Assembly (NCBI GenBank): GCA_019916065.1
Contig: CM034242.1
Location: 13,950,823-14,014,822 of the forward strand
Length of the DNA stretch: 64,000 nt
Direction of reading: 5' to 3'
Source of the DNA: Vitellaria paradoxa
Taxonomy: Eukaryota; Streptophyta; Magnoliopsida; Ericales; Sapotaceae
This document shows positions 9,547 to 20,812 of the stretch, piece after piece; the stretch's first letter is position 1, and every line of letters begins with the position of its first letter. Position numbers and translations under genes: made by a program. Below the pieces are notes generated by a model, which made no database searches, was not told where the DNA came from, and worked only from the letters and a program-made list of their open reading frames with translations.

Positions 9547-10308
9547 GGCCGGTTATCTACTAGTCTAAGCTTCTGTAGATAGAAAAACAGAAATAAAAAA
9601 AAAAATCACGTTCACAAGATTAGTACCATGAAAGTTACTATAAAAAAATTAATTTAATACCGCATTAAAAAATGGCATATAAAACTAAACTAACAATTTT
9701 TTAAATAGTACTCAGAGATGATTTAAGTCCTATTGGTTTATCAGAGATCGTGACAGACCCAGAATTTTGGGTAAGGGGCTAATGTAAAAAATTTTTATAT
9801 TTAGTGGAAAGTAAAGTAAAATTTAAAATTTATAAGGGTATTAAAGGCTTTTCAAAGTTTAAGGAAAACTAAATACTATATTATATAAAAAAAATCTTAA
9901 AATTTATAAGAGTATTAAAGAATTTTCAAAACTTATAAGGAGTCGTGGCTCTCATTCGTCCCTTTGGGACTGCCCCTGATCGGAGAGATTGAGAATTGTG
10001 AATACTCAATCGGAAGAGATCTTAAAGCAGCAAGTGGCAATGTATGGGTGTGCAATCCCTCTTAAAATGGCTCCTTATATTTTCTTTGTGCTTTTGAGGC
10101 TAAGGAATAGTACTCCGTGTGCCAACCGCCCTTGGAGACCAGTTGGTACGTACCTTAGGAGGAGTACCATGGAGCAAAGTCTGCTTCATCCCTCCATGCC
10201 AAACCACAACACCACCTTCTCTCCGCAATCCGCCAGGCCAACCGAATGCAGGGTAAGCCAGTATAGTGGGACCCTTCTCTCTCAGCCACCAAGCCATCAA
10301 CACCCTTG
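9547..10308. other. Intergenic, no gene recognised
   Basis: AT-rich DNA with two imperfect copies of a motif reading aaaatttataag(g/a)gtattaaag at about 9825 and 9897. It has the look of an old repeat. The GC-richer patch 10115-10310 is open on both strands but resembles no family I know. Confidence 0.4.
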
Positions 10309-11220
10309 GGGGCCGATTGGATGGTACTAAAATTTTAGAGAGATAAGTTTTTAGAGGGGGTATAAGATAAGAAGGGATATTATTTTTAGAGGGTTAGTCC
10401 ACATTGATGTGATGTTTATGAAGGAGGATAACTTTTGACTTGATTTGGATGTTTTATAAATAAGAGGACGTGAATGATGATAAAAAGAGTCAAATGACTC
10501 TTTTGCCCTTGTGATGTCCCAAACTTGGTTACCCATTAAATTAAATTTGATTATCCAAACTTAATTATATGTTTATGTTAATTATATAATGTGAAAACTA
10601 ATTAGTAAAATTAATTTTAGACAAATTAATTATAAATAAATTATGTTATTAATAAATTAAACTTTATAAAATATATAAATTAGTTTCGTAGACAATAACA
10701 ACTCAATTTATCCGAAACTTCCTTAGTCGCTTATTTTTTTTCTCCTTATTTAAAAAAATCAATATATGCGTAATTTTATATAAAATTGCTAAAAAATAAT
10801 ATTATATTTGTAAAAAAATAATATTATTATCTTAAAATCACATCACCTCCTATTTGGGAAAATATATTTTTTTAATCATACGACCCCCTATTTGGAAAAA
10901 AATTATATATTTTTATTTTTATTAATATAATTTTTAATACATTTTTCCATTAGAAAAAAAAAGAATTTATTTATAATATAAAATACATTTTGTAGGTGGG
11001 AAGGGGCATAATGGTCCAATTTAGTCCATGTAAGGGGGATAATTTTTGGAGAGCTCAAACCCTCTCCAAAAATAATACACCTTCTTCTAAGATTAAGAAG
11101 GGAGGATAATTTTTAGAGGGAAGAAATTTTACTTTCCAAATCAAGCAAAAAATATCACATCAAAACTTATAAGGGTGTATTATTTATGGAGGCCATATTT
11201 CGTTGCATCCAATCGGCCCC
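10309..11220. mobile_element. Non-autonomous DNA transposon, 15-bp perfect terminal inverted repeats
   Basis: The left end GGGGCCGATTGGATG (10309-10323) is the exact reverse complement of 11206-11220. Flanking trinucleotides TTG (left) and TTA (right) fit a one-base-decayed TTA target duplication, as for PIF/Harbinger elements. Subterminal repeats (ggataatttttagaggg-like) recur on both sides. The interior is AT-rich with no transposase frame. Confidence 0.75.
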
Positions 11221-14200
11221 TTAAGTCTCAGTGGGTACACGCGGCAGGTTGCCCATCGACCTGTTGCGTGATGTTTCATCAACCAAGCCAATCCTAGGGA
11301 TGTTAACGGGGCGGGTATGGGGCGGGTATGACCTTCCCCGTCCCCGTCCCCGTTTAGCAATGTCACACCTCACTTAAGGATGTAACCGGCCGAGTACCCT
11401 AAGCCTTAACTTAAGGAACACGCAAGCCAAATTCTCATTCAACCAAAATTTACTAAAGAACATTCAATCAAAAATAACCTTGTCATTTAAAAATTTACGA
11501 GAATAAGTAAAACATTCTACTAACGTTTCAAACTCAAAACAATTAAATAACAATAATTAAAATTTATTCAAATCATCAAACTCTAATATAGCTACCAAAA
11601 TAAAATCCATCAATAAAATGTAAAATTATTCTTAAGAGGCCACGACTTAAAGGTCCCACTGCCAGAGTCCATGTCTAATCCCTTACAGGCTCACCTGAAA
11701 AATGTTAAAAGGAGGGGTGAGCTAAAAGCCCAGTGAATGGATTGCCAAGCCAAAAAATAATAATATCCATTTGAAAATAATAAACTTTCAAATAACCAAT
11801 TTAATCCAAAAAATTTTCCAAGTAACCATGTCCATGCATAATCAATAACAATTTCAAAACCTGCACGTCAGAGTGCAATAACATTCATAATTCATCCCGT
11901 CAATCACAACAGTGATCACAAACATTAATCCATGGATATATGGAAACTAAATATAAAATGTGCCAATATACTTTCTTGTGGGCAATGCCCGTTGGATCCA
12001 ATATCGTACTTAGAGTCACCCAGTCTGGCTCCTAGGTTCTTCTCCAAGCCGATCCGATTGAGGTCACCACGGTTTTCACGGGCCTGTTCCCTAGTTGTCA
12101 GAGTCACACCACTTAAGGAGCCTGTCCCCTGGACTTTAATTTTTATTTCCAATAACCACAAAATAATTTTTCCATCACAATCTCATAATTTCCAGGATTA
12201 AACACAAGTGTCCAAAAAATTTTACTTATGCTCAATAGCATAAAACATATAATATCCTTATCAAAACAATATAATTTTTCACAAGGAATAATCCAAAAAT
12301 TTTTAACTTTTAAATCTTTATGCATGGAATAATTTATAAAATAATACTAGTAAGGCAAACCACTCACCTGGTGTCCAAAGATGTACACGTAAAATAAATC
12401 AGGATAATCCCTCACAATCCTGAATTCACGAAATTAAATACCTATTATTTAAAATCTATCGAAAAATTTACGTCTAATAATTCACTAAATATAAACCCTT
12501 AACTCCTCTAAAATAATTTAATTAATATAAATAAATAATAATTCCAAATTGTCAAATGGACAGACATTCTGTCGACAACGGTTTTCCATTAAACCTTTAT
12601 TATGTGTGTGTGGGGGGGTGAGAGTTAATCAAAACATCCTGCGCAGCCATTTTTTTTTTTTTTTTACCAACCAATACCATAACTATTTATATATATACAT
12701 ATATATAAAGTAAAAGTTCCATTCTGCGCAGCAGCAAGCTTATCCAATTTTTTTTTTTTTTTTTTTTTAAAACCCGCCCCTTTGGACTAAAGTCAATACA
12801 TATGCATATACATAAAATTCATATATATATATATATATATATACACACCCATATATATACGTACAATTTCAATTTTTTTTTTCAAATTTTAATTTATACA
12901 CGCACATATATGTATATATACACATTAACCTTTAATCTGATCTATCAATAATCTAAAGGAAAGAATAAAATTACTAACCTTATTTTCTTCTTCACTCTTC
13001 ACGCGTAACCTCCTCTTTTCTCTCTTCTCTTCTCTTTCTCTCTCTTAATTAAAATTATAATAAACCCAGAAAAAGTCCTATTTAGCCGTGAGAGTTAGCT
13101 AGCTATTTCTAATTATAAATACCACATGTTCCCCCTTTACAATTCCCACTATATAAGTTCCTGTTGGAAGGAGAACCGACCAAGAGTTGTTCCATCCGAC
13201 CCCTCTCCCTCTCTCTTGCTGATCTACTACAAGCATATGTTTTGTTTAACTTCAATGTTAGTTTTATTTAGCCAACTATAATTACATAAGTTAAAGAAAG
13301 CAAAAGGTCTCTTAAATCATTACGCATATCTTCACGGAGGCCTTCCTTTTTTTTTTTTTTTTAATGTAATTATCTAAAGGTCTGTGGCACTGTTTGTGGG
13401 TCAAGAAAATGCACCAAGAAATCCAACCACATGCCAGACTTCTAATCAACTCCCAACACGCCCCAAGCTCGCATTGGATGTTCGAATTTAGACTGATGAC
13501 CCTTTGCTTAATATTCTAATGCACCTTAGTATTAACACGCCCCGAGCTCCCATTGGACGTTGGACTTTATGCTATAAGAACTTTTTGATTTATATATATA
13601 TATATATATATTGAAGTGTATATAATTAAGCAAGGGTGTGAGGTGGGAAGATAAAGAAGTCACATCACTTCAATTTGTTAGGATGCTTTTGAAAATGTAT
13701 TCAATATCTTGTTGATTTTTTTGTTTAAACAAATATCTTGTTGGTCTGAAAATTCACTTTTCGTCATCAAATATTAGTTGTTTGTATGATTCTACATGTT
13801 CAATGTAATTGTGTGTGTATGTGATTTGAAGGTCAAATTTCAAGATTTCATTTGGATGTCGAATAATATGGGTGAAAGTAAAATAAATTAATTTCGTTGA
13901 TATTTGATTAGCGAATAGGATCAAACACTAATTATAAAGATTAAAATTTGTCCAATTTATTAATTTTTAAAATATTGAAGAAACCCTACTAATATTTGAA
14001 ATTACACAACTTGTGCAAATATTCAATATGAAAAAGTTTCAGAAGCACAAGTCACACTCAAATTTATAATAACTAATCTTAGATTAGATGTAAGGATTTG
14101 TAGATTTAATATGAAAACCAAGCAAACAATTTACAAGAAGATATAAAATTGTTCACCAAGCAAATTCTTGTAATAAATAAAAAAAAACTCCTAAATTCTT

Positions 14201-14977
14201 AACGTAGGTCAAACTAAAAAATTTCATAATTAAACAAAGATTATGAAGATCTCAATCGAGAGAATATAAATTTTTCCAATCAAATAACTCTTCATCTATT
14301 TGATTTAGATCTCATTGTCTTTAGTTATTAGACACTCGCAATACTTTTTTTTTGTGAAGTTTCAACCACTACATCAGTAATAAAAATGCTCTCCCAATAT
14401 AACTTGCAACCCTAACCTTAGGATTCAAGAACTAAAATGATTTGCCAAAAAAATCTAAGAAAAAAGATTGAATAATCTAGATGTAAAGTCTCTGTTGTGT
14501 TTTTGCTCATGAGGAAACGATATATTAAGTTTGGTGTTGGAGTTTAAGGTTTAGAAAATGTTTTTAGGCATTTATTGATGGAAATAGGTTAAAAAAATGA
14601 TCTGAATGCTGTTAAAAAAAAATAAAGGTAATTTTGTAAGAAATTCCTAGGAATTTCGTGGACACATGTTGCTTGTGAACTGCGAGCGGAGTATTCTATA
14701 ATTTTAAGCCCAAATCTACAAACTTCACTAGAACTTTGCGGACGTGAGCTGCTCATTAGTTGACATGAAATTTTCTGAAATTTCAACTCAAGGTATTATA
14801 ACCTTTCACAGAAATTTCGTGGGCAAGGTTAGGTTATGAACTTCCTGTAAAGCATGATAACCAATTAATCAAAGCCCAACCATTCTCCAAACCTCTTACC
14901 ATTAAGATCTTCATTCAAACATCTCCCAAAAGCACAGATAAAGTGTACAAATATTCTTTGACATTTATTCACATACT
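11221..14977. other. Gene-poor repeat-like DNA
   Basis: No gene is recognised. A G-run cluster lies at 11308-11351. A motif close to gtcacacc(t)cacttaagga occurs at 11362 and again near 12102, suggesting an old LTR-like repeat in 11.36-13.2 kb whose ends I could not fix. (AT)n and poly-T tracts lie at 12650-12900, 13346-13362 and 13592-13611. The phrase aacacgcccc(a/g)agctc(g/c)cattgga is directly repeated at 13455 and 13533. Confidence 0.4.
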
Positions 14978-15179
14978 TGACTTGAAAACTACGAACAACT
15001 AGACAACATTGTGACATTTGAAACAACAAACATTGCTAATCAATTGACTTGAAAACTACGAACAACTAGACAACATTGTGACATTTGAAACAACAAACAT
15101 TGCTAATCAATTGACTTGAAAACTACGAACAACTAGACAACATTGTGACATTTGAAACAACAAACATTGCTAATCAATT
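14978..15179. repeat. 67-bp tandem repeat, three identical copies
   Basis: Three head-to-tail units start at 14981, 15048 and 15115 with tttgacttgaaaactacg-like text. No differences were seen between copies. Perfect identity suggests recent slippage or unequal exchange. No coding sense. Confidence 0.9.
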
Positions 15180-16565
15180 ACAAACAAAGTATTTATTCGA
15201 GAATTATCAACATAAATAAATCCTACATAAGTACTAACAATTGTTAATAAGCGAGTCGAAGTCAACCACAAATTGAAGTAAAACAAATAAAATTCACTAA
15301 TCTCCAAGAACATTAACAAACTGAGTAGCAACTGTTTACAAGTGATAAAAAAACTATAATCTAGGATAAAAATTACTCTTGCGTAGAAAAGATAAAACCC
15401 CAAATGTTGAACGAGCTATATCATTATTGCAGATTGTATGTGATAAATTTAAGTGTTTTTTTGAACACTAATTTCTGTGGAAGAGCTAGTAGTGTCATTA
15501 AAAATTTTCCTTCGGGAATAAAATTTTAACAAACAAAGTGTTCTCTCCACCATTACATAAGTATAATTCTAAAGTTAACCATTTGTCTTCCAAAATTAAG
15601 CTTGATTTTGTACCCTTGGACAAACAAATTCTTACTTAATTTTAGTGCAAATAGATTATCTTACATTATAATATTTCAATCCTTAAATAATAGTAAAAAA
15701 TAAACAATTAAGAATTTTATACAAAAAAGCACAAAATGATTTGGAAGCAATTAAACATGTCCATAAGAATTTTCATAATATAAAATAGTATAGAATATTG
15801 TACTGGGCATCTCAAATATAATTGTTTTTGCTTTGTGTACGGAAAATAAAGAGTAAATTTTAATTTGCAACCCTTAATTTTTATTTGAAATTTCATTTCA
15901 AGATTTAAGTTTTATTATTTTATTTATTTAATTTTTTTAACAATTAAGCGTCTCAGTAATTGTTTTGCCTTTGAAAATTAGACAGATGAACAGTTAACAG
16001 TGAGAATACTAGAGGAAAATGGGCATTGAGGGCTTTAACTATTACAAAAAGAAAGTTCAAGCCTTTAATTATTATAAAATAAATAAATAAATAACTTAGA
16101 CTCTAAAGTAAAATTTTAAGAAAAGCTGAGTGTAAAGTATAATTTACTCGGAAAATAAACTATATACGTTTGATATTAAATAATCTACTCGGTTAAAGTC
16201 CTTGGGCTAGACCCAGGATTGGCCGAAAACTAAAATAAAAATTGTGTTTAAGTCATATTTTGTAATCTTTTAAACTTATTAATCACTCCAAAAAAAAATA
16301 TTACTTTTAAGTCATATTTATGTAGAAAGTATTGTGATTAGGTCACACTTTTGAGTGGATCCCACGAATTTGTTTTAAATATAATTTCTAATATACCAAA
16401 AATATCATTTATTTCTATAATTAAGTTAGATGGGAGTTGCTGGAAATCATGTTAACCGGGAATCACGTTCTTCCGTTTTTGTTTTCATTTCTTATAAATC
16501 GCGTGAAGATGCATGCTCTGATTGATTTGAACGAGCACGAACTGAGAATAACGTCGGTCGAAGGA
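15180..16565. other. Intergenic AT-rich DNA
   Basis: No gene, RNA or clear transposon was recognised. From about 16240 the sequence has an imperfect inverted relation to 18330-18400 on the far side of the 146-bp array (see findings). Confidence 0.4.
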
Positions 16566-18135
16566 GGAAACAGTACCAGTTATATGGCTAACAGTACCAC
16601 ATTTATGTGGTACTGTTTTGTATAAAATGCATACTCATATAAACACAGTATCACATGAATGAGAGTACAACATACATGCGGTACTGTTTCCCCTAAGATG
16701 CACGCTCTTGCAAAAATAGTACCGAATGTTTCTAGTATGCCAATAGTACCATGAAACACAAAAAAAAGTCACTTATCCAACACATGACTGACAGTACCAT
16801 ATGCATGCGGTACTGTTTCTCCTAAGATGCATGATTTTGCAAAAACAGTACCAAATGTTTCTAGTATGCCAACAGCACCATGAAATACAAAAAGAAGTCA
16901 CATATCCAATGAATGGTTGACAGTACCACATGGATGACAGTACCACATGCATGCGGTACTGTTTCTCTTAAGATGCATGTTTTTGCAAAAACAGTACCAA
17001 ATGTTTTTAATATGCCAACAGCACGATGAAACACAAAAAGAAGTCACATATCCAACGAATGGTTGACAGTACCACATGGATGAGAGTACAATATGCATGC
17101 AATATTATTTCGTAGAAGATGCATGCTTTTGCAAAAATAATACCGAATGTGTCTAGTATGCAAATAGCACCATAAAACACAAAAAGAAGTTACATATCCA
17201 ACGAATGGCTGACAGTACCACATGGATGAGAGTACTACATGCTTGCGGTAATGTTTCCCCTAAGATGAATGCTCTTGCAAAAACAGTACCGAATGTGTCT
17301 ACTATGCAAAAAACACTATGAAACATAAAAAAAGTCTCATATCCAACGAATGGCTGATAGTACCACATGGATGAGAGTACCACATGCATGCGGTACTGTT
17401 TTGTATAAGATGCATGCTATTGTAAAAACAGTACCGAATGTTTCTAGTATGCCAACAACACCATAAAACACAAAAAGAAGTCACATATCTAACGAAGGGT
17501 TGACAGTAACACATGGATGAGAGTACTACATGCATGCGGTACTATTTTGTATAAGATACACGCTATTGGAAAAACAGTACCGAATGTGTTTAGTATACAA
17601 ATAGCACCATGAAACACAAAAAAAAAATCATATATCCAATGAATGGCTGACAGTACCACAGAGATGAGAGTACTACATACTTACGGTACTGTTTCGTATA
17701 AAATGCATGCTATTACAAAAACAGTACTGAATGTGTCTAGTATGCAAACAGTACCATGAAACACCAAAAAAAGTCACATATCCAACGAATGGCTGTCAGT
17801 ATCACATGAATGAGAGTACCAGATGCATGCGATACTGTTTCGTATAAAATGCATGATATTGCAAAAACAGTACCGAATGTGTCTAGTATATAAACAGCAC
17901 GATGAAATACAAAAAAAGTCTCATATCCAACGAATGGCTGACAATACCACAAGGATGAGAGTACCACATGCTTGCGGTATTGTTTCGTATAAGATGTATG
18001 CTATTGCAAAAACAGTACCGAATGTTTCTAGTATGCCAACAGTACCATGCAATACAAAAAGAAGTCATTTATCCAACGAATGGCTGACAGTACCACATGG
18101 ATGAGAGTACCAAATGCTTGCGGTACTATTTTCTT
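16566..18135. repeat. 146-bp satellite-like tandem array, about 10 units
   Basis: The phrase (g)gtactgttt recurs at 16681, 16810, 16956, 17102, 17248, 17393, 17539, 17686, 17832, 17977 and 18123. After one short first unit of 129 bp, the spacing is 145-147 bp. Each unit holds a GTACC direct pair, a GGTACTGTTT / AAACAGTACC inverted pair with a loop of about 25 nt, and the conserved block aagtcacatatccaacgaatgg. Units differ by scattered substitutions. Short open frames of 60-93 codons on both strands are by-products of the repetition and shift frame every unit. Confidence 0.92.
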
Positions 18136-20255
18136 TAAGACTGGATTTATTCGACGAAAACTTAGGAATGATGATCGATTGAGATTTTTTTCGAGAAGTT
18201 TTGATTATCTTTTTGAAATCGGTTTCGAATCTGTTTGTGACGAAGACTAAAAGTCGCGGACGTTTCCAATAAAACGGGCAGTTTCAAAATGTCAGTGAAA
18301 AACGTGAGATGTCATTTTTTGTCTTTTCATTGTAAGTGTGACTTATTCACAAATAATTTTTTGGAGTATGACTAAAATCTTTATAAGTCCATAAATAGTA
18401 ACCGGTCTCTAAAAATCCCAAACTAAAAATATTTATGTGGGTTGATTTGAAAATTACACATGGGAGACTAAATAAGTCCAAACATGATGGTCCAAAACTA
18501 CACAATATTATGTTATTTAAACAATCTACAAGCTAGATCTTGAACCTTTGAGACCCAAGCAACAATAGCCCAAAACTATCAAAGCCTACTCAATTCTCCT
18601 GCACTAACCCAACCGGAAAACATGAAACCAGCCTGAAGCACACCGCCGACTTCGGAAAAATCCGACGAGAAGGATTTCCGCATTCTTCTCCGCCTACAAC
18701 CATTATAAACATACTGTATGTTTGTGTTCATATATATTATCAAAATTGAAGCAACTACTAGAAAGATGTTCAGGTAGTATTTAGAGTTCCTGAAAAGGTT
18801 CATAAAAAAGTTTGAAAGTACCTGTAAAAATGACATGCGCTATAATTTGATTGAAAAGAATTAAAATTTTAAGAATTTTTAAAAAATTTTTAAAAAAACT
18901 TAGAGTTCCAAACGAGTGTTAAATAAAATATTAAAATAATATTGTAACACTTTGTAAGGTCAAATTCAAGGTGGTTGAATTGAAGCAAAGTTTTGAAATT
19001 AATCATCCGGTTGCTCATTCTACAGCAAATTAGTGTATTTAGAGAGCGTTTAGAGGTGCAGTATTTAGTAATTTTTTGTATTTTTTATTAAAAGTTTTAA
19101 TTATAATTTTTGATGTATTTTTGTTAAACAAGTAGTAATTTTTAACAATTTATTGTAACTTTTGCAACATTTGGGTATTTAGTAAAATTTTTGATAATTT
19201 TTTGACAATTTTTATTAACTTTTGATAATTTTTAACAACTTTTAGTAACTTTTGAGTTGATAAGTTACTGTAATAGAGTAGAAAAGTGACAAAAATTGGT
19301 GATTTACTAAGTGCTCAATAATCGAAAGTTAGTAAGTTTTTACTAAAATTTTCGTTGGCAAATGCTCTGGATTCCTTAGTATATTTATCTTCACTTCAAA
19401 TTGAGAAGTGTTTTGTATTAAAATAGCATATATTAATATCTCTATATTGTTTACGTGCTTTTTTTGTTTTTTAGTTTTATATTGCAATCTTTAAATATAT
19501 TTTAATAATTGTAAATATATGCAAGATGAGTTCCAACTCTTCTCGGCTCTTGTATATATCTAACCAATTAAAATATAATTTTATTTAAAATTTTCTTTTA
19601 AATTAATTTGAATAAAACAAAAATATCTACACCTAAAAATAAAAATAAAAAATTTCCAAAATCACTCGTCTTGTAAAAAAAAAAAATATCTATAATATTA
19701 ACTTCAAACAATTATTCTCATATCACTTTCTTTTTTTTTTTTTAAAGTTTTTAAAACTTGTATAAGAGTTTTCAACCTCTGTGTTGTCCTTATTTTTTAT
19801 TAATTAACAAGAAAAATATTAAAAATAAGAAAGAAAACAATAATTATGTGTACTATGAACAATAATCAATGATAGATTATTAAATCACGTTTATTTAAAT
19901 AATTAAAAAAAAAAGATACATAATGGCTTTAAGAAAATAATAACCATTCTAGTTCTTGAGCCTTATGAAAAAAAAAAAAATTCTAAATTGGAGAAATAAA
20001 TATTTAAATATTATAAAAATAAAACAGCTTAAAAAATCTGATACAAAATGTTGTTAAATATATTGAAGGCATGGCATAGTTGAATAATTCACACTATTGC
20101 TGCAATGGTAGTGTCAATTCTTATAAGCGGTCACTGGAGAGGTTCTTCGATGCTGCAATTCAGCCTCAGCCTGGCTTTTTCATGTCGTGATGAGAGCGGT
20201 AGCTCTAGCGGTGCAGGCAGCGATTTTTGACAAATTTCTTTAATCTTTTAATTAA
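18136..20255. other. Intergenic, AT-rich, old MITE-like pieces
   Basis: No gene is recognised. A small GC-richer patch lies at 18590-18700. A MITE-like segment from about 19041 (gagcgtttagaggt) to 19372 (ggcaaatgctc) has loosely inverted ends. The rest is poly-A/T and AT-rich sequence. Confidence 0.35.
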
Positions 20256-20388
20256 GACTCCGTTTGGTTTGTTTGTTGTAGATATTTAAAAATTTTTAAT
20301 AGTTATTCAATTTTTTATCTTACTACACGAGTTATGAACTCACAATTATCTTATTTTATTTTATTTTTTTATCACTCCCAACACACCT
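20256..20388 (+). mobile_element. Tourist-like MITE, family A copy
   Basis: Starts GACTCCGTTTGG, ends ccaacacacct, with TAA on both sides (20253-20255, 20389-20391). The body carries the family hallmark: a run close to tttttatct(c/t)actaca(t/c)ga(a/g)tta(c/t)gaactcacaa, then ttatttta...atcactcc. Confidence 0.75.
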
Positions 20389-20667
20389 TAAATTAAGTTT
20401 GGATTAGAGTAATTATGATGCAAAAGAAAGTCCCAAATTTACACTTAATTCAAATACAAAAATTGTAATTATAAAACGTAAATTGTACGGGCTACAGAGA
20501 TCTCTGGCAAATGATAAGCATGGAGGGAAAGAGAGTAGGGGGAAAAAGAATAGAGATGAGAAACTGGGTACCCCGCGTGAGTTTTTCTTTATTCCTTTCC
20601 TTTTTTTTTTCTAGTTATTTCCGCTACCAAGTAATTTGTGGGCAATAAATAATTAATTGTACGCTTA

Positions 20668-20812
20668 GAATGATAAAAAGTGAGATAAAACGCGATAAAG
20701 TAAAATAAATTATGAATTCGTAATTCGTGCAGTGAGATAAGTAAATATTTTTTAAAATTTTTTAATATTTATCATTATTTTTAAAATTTTTTTTACTACT
20801 CAGAACGGAGCC
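20668..20812 (-). mobile_element. Tourist-like MITE, family A copy (inverted)
   Basis: The same family in reverse: gataaaaagtgagataaa at the left, a gaattcgtaattcgtgcagtgagata core, and ending aacggagcc. Only 279 bp from the oppositely oriented copy at 20256-20388. Target duplication not preserved. Confidence 0.65.

Noticed and set aside
9989..10330. 113-codon plus-strand frame next to the transposon at 10309
   Set aside because: Composition and sequence suggest no family. The end runs into the transposon terminus, and a frame is open on the opposite strand too.
11361..13130. Complete LTR starting TGTCACACC
   Set aside because: Only the start looks LTR-like. No second copy, PBS or target duplication could be found in the window.
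16898..18104. Open frames of 60-93 codons on both strands in the 146-bp array
   Set aside because: The unit length is not a multiple of three, so frames change every unit. The peptides are translated repeats with no family match.
18579..18836. 85-codon minus-strand frame with a hydrophobic stretch
   Set aside because: AT-rich half gives a spurious membrane-like segment. No family resemblance.
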